In this document: in pieces, positions 44,775-54,139 of the stretch
How positions within the stretch are numbered: position 1 is the stretch's first letter
Layout of the letters: every line of letters begins with the position of its first letter
From: Paralithodes platypus
Taxonomy: Eukaryota; Arthropoda; Malacostraca; Decapoda; Lithodidae
Length of the DNA: 64,000 nt
Direction: 5' to 3'
Assembly: GCA_032716605.1 (NCBI GenBank)
Contig: CM064518.1
Span: 45,395,526 to 45,459,525 of the forward strand
Notes under the pieces: model-generated
What the model saw: only the letters and a program-made list of their open reading frames with translations
The model's database searches: none
What the model was told of the DNA's origin: nothing
Translations under genes and position numbers: made by a program

Positions 44775-44813
<39 letters not shown>

Positions 44814-44849
44814 TGAGAGAGAGAATATCGTGGCTTTGCTTTGCTTGAC

Positions 44850-44914
<65 letters not shown>

Positions 44915-44930
44915 ATAATAATAATAAATA
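44155..44930. repeat. CT/GA and TG microsatellites
   Basis: (CT)n at 44167-44252 and 44523-44610, (TATATACAG)n at 44450-44492, (GA)n at 44728-44823, (TG)n at 44849-44897 running into (TA)n. Confidence 0.95.
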
Positions 44931-44984
44931 ACAATCTATTTATTTCGAGTCGGCAGCCAATGAAGCTATAAAATCCATATTCCT

Positions 44985-45122
44985 AAACCAGTTGTATCTG
45001 AAGTAGTCAACAGGTCCCGAGTTCGAATCCCGGGAGGGCCATATGCTTGCTTTCATTAGTTTATTCAAGTACATTGGGGTTTGTAATTGATGATTAATGT
45101 TAAGAATGGGGTGTTACTTAAT
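44985..45122 (+). mobile_element. SINE family S3
   Basis: GAGTTCGAATCCCGGGAGGG B-box region, CATATGCTTGCTTTCATTAG and the tail AAGAATGGGGTGTTACTTAA. It contains AAGTACATTGGGG, that is the TA used by the MITE at 33683. It ends about 75 bp before the Ly6 exon. Confidence 0.75.
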
Positions 45123-45195
45123 TACACTATTATTTAATATTAGGTTCTATTATTTTCGTATCACAGTGTACTAAAATAGAGTCCTTTGTTTTCAG

Positions 45196-45253
45196 CGTTA
45201 CAGCAACGAGGGAGTGCTGGTGCTGGCGTGTGCTGACCATTGCAAGGAGAGTC
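45196..45253 (+). CDS. Ly6/uPAR-type protein, penultimate coding exon
   Basis: Preceded by TCCTTTGTTTTCAG and followed by GTAAGT, both good splice sites. The frame that starts on the first base reads RYSNEGVLVLACADHCKES and leaves one base, so the intron is phase 1, which matches the only open phase of the exon at 49180. CxxxC near the end fits the penultimate disulphide pair of a Ly6/three-finger domain. Together the two exons give the spacing C-x3-C-x11-CC-x4-CN. Ly6 proteins are small cell-surface or secreted modulators, in insects of ion channels, junctions or signalling; the partner here cannot be told. Upstream exons, including the signal peptide and first cysteines, were not found and may lie in the gap or outside the window. 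A T2 MITE begins 24 bp into the intron. Confidence 0.65.
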
Positions 45254-45276
45254 GTAAGTTACCTTGGGTTTTGTCT

Positions 45277-45625
45277 TTAAGGGAGCCCACCTCGCAATTG
45301 TTTCTCTTTCTCTCCCTCTCTCTTTGGCTTGTATCCATTCGGCCCCATTCAGCCTACTGTTTTAAGACTTTTACCCCATCCAGGTATCAATATTTTCCCA
45401 GCATATATGTATTTTTGTATTGAAATCAAGCTAAATTTGTAAATTTTTCGATAGAATTTTTTTCTCCAGCGAAGCCGGATTTCTCCATACAATGCTGGCT
45501 CGCTATCGCTCGCCAGGAAGAAATCGACACCTGGATGGGGATAAAAGTCTTAATACAGTTGGCTGAATGGGGCCGAATGGATACAAGCCATAGAAAGATA
45601 AAAAAAAGCAGTTGACCCCCCTTAA
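45277..45625 (-). mobile_element. MITE T2 in the Ly6 intron
   Basis: TTAAGGGAGCCCACCT at the left and TTGACCCCCCTTAA at the right. Long inverted arms share TGGCTTGTATCCATTCGGCC and its complement. The core has GGCTCGCTATCGCTCGCCAG and AATTTTTCGATAGAAT. Its orientation is opposite to the copies at 53528 and 62899. Confidence 0.85.
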
Positions 45626-46317
45626 GTAACTTTAGCTTTGTTACTGGACACTCTCACACACACACACACATACATACTCTTTAAGTAACTTTAACTTGAT
45701 CTTACTTTATATCTACTTAAATATGAATATCACACTTATATAATTTACACTTACACACACGCACACACATACTTACATACAAACTCACATATACATACAA
45801 ACACACACACGTATTGTAGATACTCTCATATTCAGTTACAAACAGTCACAAGCACACAGTCACAAGCACACAATCAAAAACACACACATACATACACAGT
45901 CCAACACACACATACACATACACACACACACACACAGTCCAACACACACACACACAACTCCAACTTAGATGAGGTTTTGGATTAAGAGATTACCGGTAAT
46001 AAGAATATCAGCAATTACCATAATCCAAAAATGTCCTCGATTTCCATATATAAAAACGCATCCCTATTACCATAATAAAAAAAATTTGGTCTAACTCTGA
46101 TCAACTTCAATTCTTCCCTCGAATAAAATTAGTTTTCTATCCATATAACACCGCTTTTTAATATATAATACATTTTTGTTTACCATATATTATAACATGC
46201 TGGAATTGGAAAATATTATATAACTTAAGGTAAGAACTTTAAATTATAGCTCAAAACCAACCACTATTACACATTCTATTAAAAAGAAAGAAAAAAAAAA
46301 AAAAAAAAAAAACGGCA
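45626..46317. other. No gene; CA-rich words
   Basis: Short CA tracts (45655-45670, 45795-45810, 45918-45955) and AT-rich sequence; an A run at 46287-46311. No exon or element recognised. Confidence 0.5.
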
Positions 46318-46736
46318 TATCAATGTGTCAGTCCCGCGGTTCTGAAGGGGTGTTGAAAGGGTTATTATTGGGTTATTGGGTAGTTTTTCTGGACCACCTT
46401 CTCTTGCTTATCCCCATTAGTTTTCAGATTTTAAGATGTTTGCCCCATTAGTTTGTCGATTTTTAAGACCTTTCGCCCCATTTCTTTGTCAATATTAAGA
46501 CCTTTCGTGCTATTTAGGTGTCGATAGTGAACCCGGCCTTCGGCCGGGAAATGTTTCTACCGAAAAATGCACAAATTTATCTAGAAGGGGGATCTAATGG
46601 AAACTGGAAAAATAATTAATAAATGGAAAAATCTATCAAAAGAGTGAACAAGGCCCGAAAAAGCACTCGTTCGCTTTCCCGGTATCAATGTGTCAGCGCC
46701 GCGGTTCTGAAGGTGTGTTGAAAGGGTTATTATTGG
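46318..46736 (+). mobile_element. T1 MITE between long direct repeats
   Basis: A T1 core (TAAGACCTTTCGTGCTATTT, CGGCCTTCGGCCGGGAA, TTCTACCGAAAAATGC) is bracketed by two ~54-bp direct repeats, 46318-46371 and 46682-46736 (TATCAATGTGTCAG(T/C)(C/G)CCGCGG and TTGAAAGGGTTATTATTGG). The usual terminal TTAA is not seen. Confidence 0.65.
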
Positions 46737-46751
46737 CGGGGTGGCGTCGCG

Positions 46752-47325
46752 GTGGGTGGGGTGATGGGTTCAGATCTCCATACAAATCGAAAGTCTACAA
46801 ATCAGTGCCAGGAAGAAAAGGGGGGAGGAGGGGCGGGGTGGAAGGATGGGATGGTGGGTAGTGGATGGAGGAGGGATGGGGGGGGTGGTGGTGGGGGGGG
46901 GAGGGGGGGGGGGGAGTATTATGGAGTGATTTCTTGGATCCGTCAAGAGGTGGGTGGGAGTGATGGGGGGTGATGGGGAGGGAGGGATGGGGTGATGGGG
47001 AGGGGAGGGAGGGATGGGGTGATGGGGAGGGGAGGGAGGGATTGGGTGGTGGGGGGGGGGAAGGATGGAGTGGTGGTGGTGGAGGGATGGAGTGGTAGGT
47101 GGGTGGGGAAGGGATGGGGTTGGTGGTTGTAGTGGTGGGGGAGGGATGGCAATATTATGGAGTGATTTCTTGGATCCGTCAAGAGGAGGTGGGTGGGGTA
47201 TGGATGGGGTGGTGGTTGGGGGGGAGGGATGGGATGGGATGGGTGGTGGTGGGGGAGGGGGTAGGGATGGCAGTATTATGGAGAGTGATGTCTTGGATCC
47301 GTCAGGAGGAGGTGGGTGGATATCA
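46752..47325. repeat. G-rich VNTR
   Basis: Long G-rich plus strand with GGGATGGGGTGATGGGGAGG-type units. A non-G-rich marker, ATGGAGTGATTTCTTGGATC, recurs at 46919, 47156 and (with an AG inserted) 47279, so blocks of about 237 and 123 bp were duplicated. Many G-runs could form quadruplexes. Confidence 0.9.
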
Positions 47326-47398
47326 AAGGTGACACATTCGATGGACGGGTTTATTATGTCAATGAACTTCCTTGTTTACTGGGTCATAAGGGGTTCGA

Positions 47399-47460
47399 AA
47401 GTGTGTGTGTGTGTGTGTGTTTTTTTGTCTCATCTACTTTAGGCTGAGAGCCTGTACATT
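47399..47460. repeat. (TG)n
   Basis: About eleven TG units at 47399-47420, then T-rich sequence. Confidence 0.85.
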
Positions 47461-47705
47461 CAACCGTACATACAACGGTGAAGCCCGCAAGGTCTCGTTC
47501 CAGTCTAGGGAGTGAGACATGTGAAGCACATTGAGATGCAACCAGCCACCGCTATCTTGCCTTCACAGGATGCACGGGGCTGCCCACTCACGGTTCGAAG
47601 CAGCCCCATCTCTGAAGCTGCCTCGCCCCAGTGCTTCACTGTCTCACCACCTAGACTCGGACCCTCACTCTCAGAACGCCACCTTTTGAGCAATGAACTC
47701 ACTAT
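47461..47705. other. GC-rich block open on both strands
   Basis: Minus strand: LLKRWRSESEGPSLGGETVK within 65 codons. Plus strand: an acceptor-like GCCTTCACAG/GATGCACGG followed by an open frame of about 50 codons. No domain is recognisable. Its direct junction to satellite-related sequence at 47700 makes a dispersed repeat more likely than a gene. Confidence 0.35.
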
Positions 47706-47945
47706 AGGGGCTCAAAAATGTCCAAAATAAAACAAATTTTATACCGTTGGAATCGCAACGACGAGACGAATCCATATATACCTTTAAACTCAAAATTCGA
47801 ACATGCCCAAAATCAAAATCAAAATTAGGCCTATAGGGCCTCAATAAATGTCCAAAATAATAAAATTCATGCACCGTTGGAATTGTAACGACAAGACGAA
47901 TCCATATATACCCTTGAAAACTCAAAATTCGAACATTACCTGACA
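47700..47945. repeat. Distant relative of the 480-bp satellite, two tandem units
   Basis: TACCGTTGGAATCGCAACGA and CACCGTTGGAATTGTAACGA, each followed by GACGAATCCATATATACC, lie about 140 bp apart. The satellite at 18-21 kb has the same order TACCGTTGAATCCGCAACGG, CGAGACGAATCCA and AAAATTCGA. Confidence 0.75.
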
Positions 47946-47967
47946 AGTTACCCCTTTTGGCCTGGCA

Positions 47968-48256
47968 AATATCGATGAGCAATTTAATTCTCGTAACATT
48001 TTGAGGCTTTTTCGTATTGGAATCGGAAACTAGACTGAAGGTAGATTATATTAGGCGGCTTCATTCCCATAAAACGTAAATTTTGAAGTTGCTACCCTCA
48101 GTAAAAAAATACAAAAAAATACAAAAAAATACAAAAAATAAATGGGGAATTGGCCTGAGTAAATAGAACAATAGATAGATAAATAGCCAGACCATAATTA
48201 TCCGAAAAAAATAATAGACGGAAAAATCGCTTGTGTGACACCGCCTGTAAAACATC
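47968..48256. mobile_element. T4 MITE interrupted by a family G piece
   Basis: GGAATCGGAAACTAGACTGA (left) and AAAAATCGCTTGTGTGACAC (right) match 58845-58985. Between them lie (ATACAAAAA)n and GGCCTGAGTAAATAGA of family G, inverted. Confidence 0.6.
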
Positions 48257-48394
48257 GCTCTAAAAAGATAAACACAAGCGAAATTCTCAATAATGACGAT
48301 TAAAATGATAAATTGTTCAATATTATGAGGGAGTTTTTCTCTCAATTTATTTGTCAATCTTAAGACCTTTCGTGCCATTTTAGGTGATTATGAT

Positions 48395-48586
48395 AATTAA
48401 GGAACACCCCGTTCTTAACATTAATCCTCTATTATAATCCCCAATGGACTTGAATAAATTAGTGAAAGCATATGATCCTAAATTAGTGAAAGCATAAATT
48501 ATGATCCTAAATTAGTAAAAGCATATGATCCTAAATTATTGAAAGCATATGATCCTAATTTAGTGAAAGCATATGATCCTAAATTA
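48395..48586 (-). repeat. S3 SINE fragment and a 24-bp minisatellite derived from it
   Basis: AACACCCCGTTCTTAACATT begins an S3 copy. From 48456 a unit of its own body, AAATTAGTGAAAGCATATGA + TCCT, repeats five times with small changes, one unit having a 5-bp insertion. Confidence 0.85.
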
Positions 48587-48588
48587 GA

Positions 48589-49117
48589 TTAACCCCTTCT
48601 GTACCAGCGACGTCTCTTTTATATTCTGGGTACTATTAGACGATTTTATTCAATTTAAATAACCCAGCAAATAACAGGCTTCGAACTATCTCACTTAAGG
48701 GGAGATATCCACTTGAGGGATTTTTTTCTTGACCCCTTTCTCCCTCATGTTTAGCCCCATTGCTTTTGATATTATAAAAAGTTTGCCCTATTAGTTTAGC
48801 GATTTTAAGAACTTTCACCCCATATTAAGACCTTTCGTGCAATTCAGGTGTCGATTTTATCCTGGCGAGCGATAGCGAGCCTGTAATTTAAGAGGAACCG
48901 GCCTTCGGCCGGGACATTTTTCTACCGAAAAATGTACAAATTTATCTTGAAAGGGGGTCTAGGGGGTGTAATTTTAAGCTTGATGGAATTCTAGGGAACG
49001 AACTAAAAACCTCCCCTTAACCTTTTTGTTGCCACATATCCTTCTTAAACTGCATAAAACCGTCTAAATCTAGCTAGAATAACATACAAAATACGTCGCC
49101 GGCACAGAAGGGGTTAA
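48589..49117. mobile_element. MITE T3 split by T1
   Basis: TTAACCCCTTCTGTACCAGC at 48589 pairs with GCCGGCACAGAAGGGGTTAA ending at 49117. Core words TATTAGACGATTTTATTCA and CATAAAACCGTCTAAAT lie either side of the nested T1. It ends about 60 bp before the terminal Ly6 exon. Confidence 0.85.
48695..49020 (+). mobile_element. MITE T1 nested in T3
   Basis: TTAAGGGGAGATATCCACTT to AAAACCTCCCCTTAA, with TTAA at both ends. Its core holds CCTGGCGAGCGATAGCGAGC, CCGGCCTTCGGCCGG and ACATTTTTCTACCGAAAAAT. Confidence 0.9.
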
Positions 49118-49179
49118 CATGAGAATATGGCCTCAAAATATACTAACCCTTTATCTCTCTCTCTCTCTCTCCTTCACAG

Positions 49180-49325
49180 ACAGTCGGAACACAGACATCA
49201 CCTGCTGTACCACTGATGGCTGTAACACCGCCAGGGTCGCCGCCCCTTCCGTCCCCCTCCTCCTCCTGTTCCTACTACTGCTGGGGGCCCTCTTCCCCGC
49301 CCTCCACGCCTGGGAAGCCCACTAG
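49180..49325 (+). CDS. Ly6/uPAR-type protein, terminal coding exon with GPI signal
   Basis: The exon follows (CT)n and TCCTTCACAG. In the frame set by the upstream exon it reads SRNTDITCCTTDGCN, containing the CC-x4-CN signature that closes Ly6/three-finger domains. A small spacer and about 20 strongly hydrophobic residues (VPLLLLFLLLLGALFPAL) follow, then a short tail and TAG at 49323-49325. A terminal hydrophobic stretch right after the CN motif is the usual GPI-attachment signal, so the product should be anchored at the outer cell surface. A T1 fragment starts within a few bases of the stop codon, so the 3' UTR is transposon-derived. What is seen is the motif and hydrophobic tail; the specific Ly6 member is unknown. 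Confidence 0.8.
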
Positions 49326-49327
49326 CC

Positions 49328-49430
49328 ACCTATCAAACTAATGGGACAAACATCTCCAAATCTCCAAACTAATGGGGCTAAACATGAGGGAGAAAGGGGA
49401 CCAGAAAAACGACCCATTACCCAACTGATT
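49328..49430 (-). mobile_element. T1 MITE fragment in the Ly6 3' UTR
   Basis: CAAACTAATGGGACAAACAT and GGCTAAACATGAGGGAGAAA, followed by AAAAACGACCCATTACCC, are the outer third of a T1 element. Confidence 0.75.
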
Positions 49431-49489
49431 TGTCTATACTTTGTGGAATAATCGGAAGCTAATGATATGTCGGACAGGTTGGGAGAGAT

Positions 49490-49610
49490 GTACCCTGACC
49501 AGGATTCGAACCCACTCACACTAGCTCATGTCCGAGTGGTTACTGTGCCCAGTCCTCCCAAATATACCTGGGGTGAGTGGGTTCGAATCCTGGTCAAGGT
49601 ACTTTTCTCC
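49490..49610. mobile_element. tRNA(Ser/Leu)-like SINE with inverted B boxes
   Basis: GTCCGAGTGGTTACTGTGCC (A box) and GTGGGTTCGAATCCTGGTCA (B box) are separated by an extra arm as in type II tRNAs. A second B box in inverse orientation (CAGGATTCGAACCCACTCAC) lies just upstream, so the pair can form a hairpin. Confidence 0.6.
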
Positions 49611-49700
49611 CAATAATCGGAATGTATTGTCTCGGCATTATCTAATTACCGAGTTTTTTTAATTAACAATACATTTCGTTTCAAAATGTTCGTACTCTCT

Positions 49701-49921
49701 TCCTAAGGTTGGTATCACACGAGCGCTTTTTCCCTCAACACTTATGTCGAACACTGGTCTGGCAGCTTATGAAGTCAACATTTTAAAATGTTCGGTTACC
49801 TAAATTCATCTACCATCAGTCTAGTTTCCAATACCAGTGCTAAATATTCCGGAAATGTTGCCAGAAAAATGTTGATCATCGAATGTTGACTATAAAAGCT
49901 CTCGTGTGATACCGGCCTAAG
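49701..49921. mobile_element. MITE T4
   Basis: GGTTGGTATCACACGAGCGC at the left and CTCTCGTGTGATACCGGCC at the right; interior nearly identical to 43574-43780 (GGTCTGGCAGCTTATGA, ATCATCGAATGTTGACTAT). Confidence 0.85.
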
Positions 49922-50345
49922 TAACCCTCTCAGTATTCTATGAGGTCTTACTTTCTTTTCTGGCTATTATTAGACGATTTTATTCAGATTCGGAAGCGTA
50001 TTTGGAAGTTGAAGATTGATTGAGTCAGTTTTTACCCTTTAACTCCCACATTTTCTTCGTAAGTTTATTTATTTATTTATTTTTTTATTTTTTTTTGGGG
50101 GGGCTATTATTAAACGATATTATTCAGATTAAGAAGCGTATATGGAAATTAAACGATATTATTCAGATTAAGAAGCGTATATGGAAATTAGAAGTGCTTG
50201 AGACCGTTCTTACCCTTTTAACTCCCACTTGCCCATCGTAAGTTTTGTTTGTATGATAATGAGGACAGGTGATCACATGCGCTATGCCCTTTAATAATAG
50301 CCGGAAAACAGAAAAAAAATGCGTAATGGATCTTGAAAGGGTTAA
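49920..50345. mobile_element. MITE T3 with internal duplications
   Basis: GTAACCCTCTCAGTATTC to GGATCTTGAAAGGGTTAA. The arm ACGATATTATTCAGATTAAG is repeated, giving a copy about twice the usual length. (ATTT)n and a T run lie at 50067-50096. Confidence 0.75.
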
Positions 50346-50362
50346 CATATACGCCATAATCC

Positions 50363-50854
<492 letters not shown>

Positions 50855-51023
50855 GGGTTCATTACATAAGCATTGGTTTTGTACTTGTGTAGCGTATTGC
50901 AATCTAGCTAAACAATTTCGTCTAAGGCCATTCCTACATCCGATTCAATAGTTTACCGCTAGTAGAATTAATATCAGAAGCTGTTTAGCCCATTCCTACA
51001 TCTAGTTCTCTCGCCTACTGCTA
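50855..51023. other. No gene; diverged units
   Basis: GCCCATTCCTACATC-type words repeat loosely (50931, 50989). No exon. Confidence 0.4.
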
Positions 51024-51355
51024 ATCAAATACATTATAGATGTTTGAACACTGACTGATATGTATTTATACAGCATAATGTGTCAATGTATCAAATATTA
51101 TAGATGTTTGAACACTGACTGATATGTATTAATACAGCATAATGTGTCAATGTATCAAATACATTATAGATGCTTGAACACTGACTGATATGTATTAATA
51201 CAGCATAATGTGTCAATGTATCAAATATTATAGATGTTTGAACACTGACTGATATGTATTTATACAGCATAATGTGTCAATGTATCAAATATTATAGATG
51301 TTTGAACACTGACTGATATGTATTTATACAGCATAATGTGTCAATGTATCAAATA
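51024..51355. repeat. Tandem repeat, five ~64-66-bp units
   Basis: TGTTTGAACACTGACTGATA starts at 51041, 51105, 51171 (TGCTTG), 51235 and 51299. Units with ACATTATAG and with ATTATAG alternate in the first four. Confidence 0.95.
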
Positions 51356-51820
51356 TTCACATACTCTGCTTTCCTGCTAGCTGTATGGATTTTATAAGCT
51401 GCTATTGTATTTGCCTCTTTAGGTAGCATAATTTTCAGTTTGTATTAACAAAAGATAATATACCACCCAATTTCCGCTAAACTACGGTAATTAAACGTAG
51501 CATAAACTGCTCCTGCATTGATTTTGTATTAATGTAGCATAGTGTATTCTAGATAAACCCATTTCTTCTAAGCCCATTTCTGCATTGTTGTATCTTTTAG
51601 GTACCGTAGTTTAAGGCTATGTCTATATATATAATAACAATGCTTACAACATCTCGTTTTCTGTTAACCCCATTGTTTTTTTACTGACGTAAGCTGCTGT
51701 GAATTTGGTTGGTTTGTAGTTTTAGGTAAGATATATCCAATTTATACAGAATAATTACTGAATAAAAACAGACCATCTGAGGAAGAGGACTTTTTTGGAC
51801 ACCGTTTCGCAGAGAGCTTC
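51356..51820. other. No gene recognised
   Basis: AT-rich sequence; GACACCGTTTCGCAGAGAGC just before the T1 element resembles no element seen elsewhere in the window. Confidence 0.4.
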
Positions 51821-52156
51821 TTAAGGGGAGGTTTTTAGTTAGTTCGCTAGACTTCCATCAAGCTTAACATTACAACCCCTAGACCCCCTTTCAAGATAAA
51901 TTTGTACATTTTTCGGTAGACAAATGTCCCGGCCGAAGGCCGGTTCCTCTTAAATTACAGGCTCGCTGTCGCTCGCCTGGAAAAAATCGACACCTAAATG
52001 GCACGAAAAGTCTTAAAATTTACATAAATGGGTCGAAAGTTCTTAAAATCGCCAAACTAATGGGGCGAACGTCTTAAAATATCAAAAGCAATCGGGCTAA
52101 ACATGAGAGAGAAAGGGGTCAAGAAAAAAATCCCTCAAGTGGAAATCTCCCCTTAA
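51821..52156 (-). mobile_element. MITE T1
   Basis: TTAAGGGGAGGTTTTTAGTT to GGAAATCTCCCCTTAA. Core GGCCGAAGGCCGG and GGCTCGCTGTCGCTCGCC. The right TTAA is also the left TTAA of the following T3. Confidence 0.9.
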
Positions 52157-52370
52157 TCCCATTTGTACCGGCGACGTATTTTCTATTTGAATGTCGGCTA
52201 CATATAGACGATTTTATGAAGCTTGGGAGAGATATGTATAGTAGCTGAAAGGATTAATCGAGATAGTCTGTAGCCTTTTAATGGGTATACGCCCTTCCTA
52301 AACTGAATACAATCGTCCAATAGTTGCCAGCATATAATGCCAAGGCCGTCACCGGTACTGAAGGGGTTAA
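52153..52370. mobile_element. MITE T3
   Basis: TTAATCCCATTTGTACCGGC to CACCGGTACTGAAGGGGTTAA-type end; TATAGACGATTTTATGAAGC core. Joined to the preceding T1 through one TTAA. Confidence 0.85.
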
Positions 52371-52440
52371 CATGAAAATTATTCTGTAATAATTAACGAA
52401 GGACTGCAAGCCATTTACATCCTTACATCAATCACTTAAT

Positions 52441-52655
52441 TTAACCCCTTGAAGCTCTGACGCGTTTTAGCAGTTTATTTTGGCTATCATTAGACGATTT
52501 TATGCAGCTTAGGAAGGATCTGTGGGTGTTAAAAGGGTAAATACTATCTCAATCAAACCTCTCACTTCCATACACCCTTCCTAATCTGAATAACATCGTC
52601 TAATAATAGCCAGAAAACCAAACAAGAAGTGCGTCATCGATCCTCATAGGGTTAA
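52441..52655. mobile_element. MITE T3
   Basis: TTAACCCCTTGAAGCTCTGA to ATCGATCCTCATAGGGTTAA; ATTAGACGATTTTATGCAGC pairs with CATCGTCTAATAATAGCCAG. Confidence 0.85.
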
Positions 52656-52987
52656 GGGGAGGATTCCACTTGAGGGACTTTTTTCTTGACCCCTTTCTCC
52701 CTCATGTCTAGCCCCATTACTTTTGAGATTTTAAGACGTTTGTCCCGTTAGTTTGGTGATTTTTAAGAATTTCCGCCCCATTCTGTCAATTTTAAGACCT
52801 TTCGTGCCATGTAGGTGTCGATTTTATCCTGGCGAGCGATAGCGAGCCTGTAATTTAAGAGTAACCGGCCTTCGGCCGGGACATTTTTCTACCGAAAAAT
52901 GTACAAATTTATCTTGAAAGGGGGTCAAAGGGGTGAAATTTTAAGATTGCTGGAGGAGTAGGAAACAAACTAGAAACCTCCCCTTAA
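52652..52987 (+). mobile_element. MITE T1
   Basis: TTAAGGGGAGGATTCCACTT to AGAAACCTCCCCTTAA, sharing TTAA with T3 on both sides. Hairpin core intact. Confidence 0.9.
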
Positions 52988-53187
52988 CCCCTACAATACC
53001 GGTGACGTCCTTGTGTTTATATTGTGGCAACTATTAGACGATTATGAAGGACCTCTAGTAATAATAAGGCTTCAAACCATCTCAAACAACCCTATTAACT
53101 ACCGCAGATCCTTCCTAAGCTGCATAATATCGTCTAAATATAGCTAGAATATATTATAACACACGTCGCTGGTACTCAAAGGGTTAA
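52984..53187. mobile_element. MITE T3
   Basis: TTAACCCCTACAATACCGGT to GCTGGTACTCAAAGGGTTAA. A T4 left end (GGTGGTATCACACGAGGGCA) starts immediately after its TTAA and is cut off near 53230. Confidence 0.85.
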
Positions 53188-53249
53188 GGTGGTATCACAC
53201 GAGGGCATTTTCCGGCAATTTTCTATGAGCAAGTTTGTTTTGTTTTTCA

Positions 53250-53490
53250 TTGACTGGCTTGGGTGAGTGCGTGTGTGTGCGTACGTTTTATGTGCGTACG
53301 TTTGTGTATGTACGTTTGTGTGTGCGTAGGTTTGTGTGTTCGTACGTTTTATGTGCGTACGTTTGTGTTCGTACGTTTGTGTATGTACGTTTGTGTGTGC
53401 GTAGGTTTGTGTGTTCGTACGTTTTATGTGCGTACGTGTGTGTGTGCGTACGTTGTATGTGCGTACGTTTGTGTGTGCGTAGCTAGTTGT
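53250..53490. repeat. TGTGCGTACG minisatellite with a 74-bp higher-order unit
   Basis: GTGTATGTACGTTTGTGTGT and the next ~40 bases occur at 53304 and again at 53378. Basic words are GTACGTTTGTGTG and GTAGGTTTGTGTG. Confidence 0.9.
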
Positions 53491-53527
53491 CCCTCCGATA
53501 TCAAGTTGTCTGTAGATGACACGTGAC

Positions 53528-53909
53528 TTAAAGGGGTTCACAGGTTTTTTTTCTGTTTGTCTCCTTTTCTCTCTTTCTCTGGCTTGTATCCATTTGGCCC
53601 CGTTCAGCCAACTGTTTTAAGACGTTTATCCCCATCCAGGTGTCGATTTCTTCCTGGCGAGCGATAGCGAGCCAACATTGTATGGAGAAATCCGGCTTCG
53701 CCGGAGAAATTTTTCTTTCGAAAAATTTACAAATTTAGCTTGCTGTCAAAACAAAAAAATATACATGCTGGCTCGCTTACGCTCGCCAGGAAAATATTGA
53801 CACCTGGATGGGGGAAAACATTCTTTAAAAAGTAGGCTGAATGGGGCCGAATGGATACAAGCCAGAGAAAGAGAGAAAAGAGAGAACAAAAGTAGGTCAC
53901 CCCCCTTAA
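53528..53909 (+). mobile_element. MITE T2
   Basis: TTAAAGGGGTTCACAGG to AAGTAGGTCACCCCCCTTAA. Core TCCGGCTTCGCCGGA and AATTTTTCTTTCGAAAAATT, then loop CAAAACAAAAAAATATACAT. Confidence 0.9.
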
Positions 53910-54139
53910 CTTGAATCCACCTTAGACAACCGACCGACTTATGACCAGGTGAACACTACTAATTAGTGTGATCTACGACAACTCGGAGGCTCAAGTTCTC
54001 TACAGGTATAATTATATATATATTAGTGTAGTGGAAACGGCCATTGTGTTTCCCTTCTCTCAATGCTGGAAAAAGTGGCATAGGAATATAAATAAACTAA
54101 CTTGTAATTGTAGATGAAACTAAAGTACGGTATAATATT

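Noticed and set aside
49525..49604. Functional tRNA-Ser or tRNA-Leu gene
   Set aside because: A type II-like arrangement is visible, but the acceptor stem does not pair and an inverted second B box lies beside it; a SINE is more likely.
51024..51355. CRISPR-like array
   Set aside because: Repeats are contiguous with no variable spacers, and the genome is eukaryotic.
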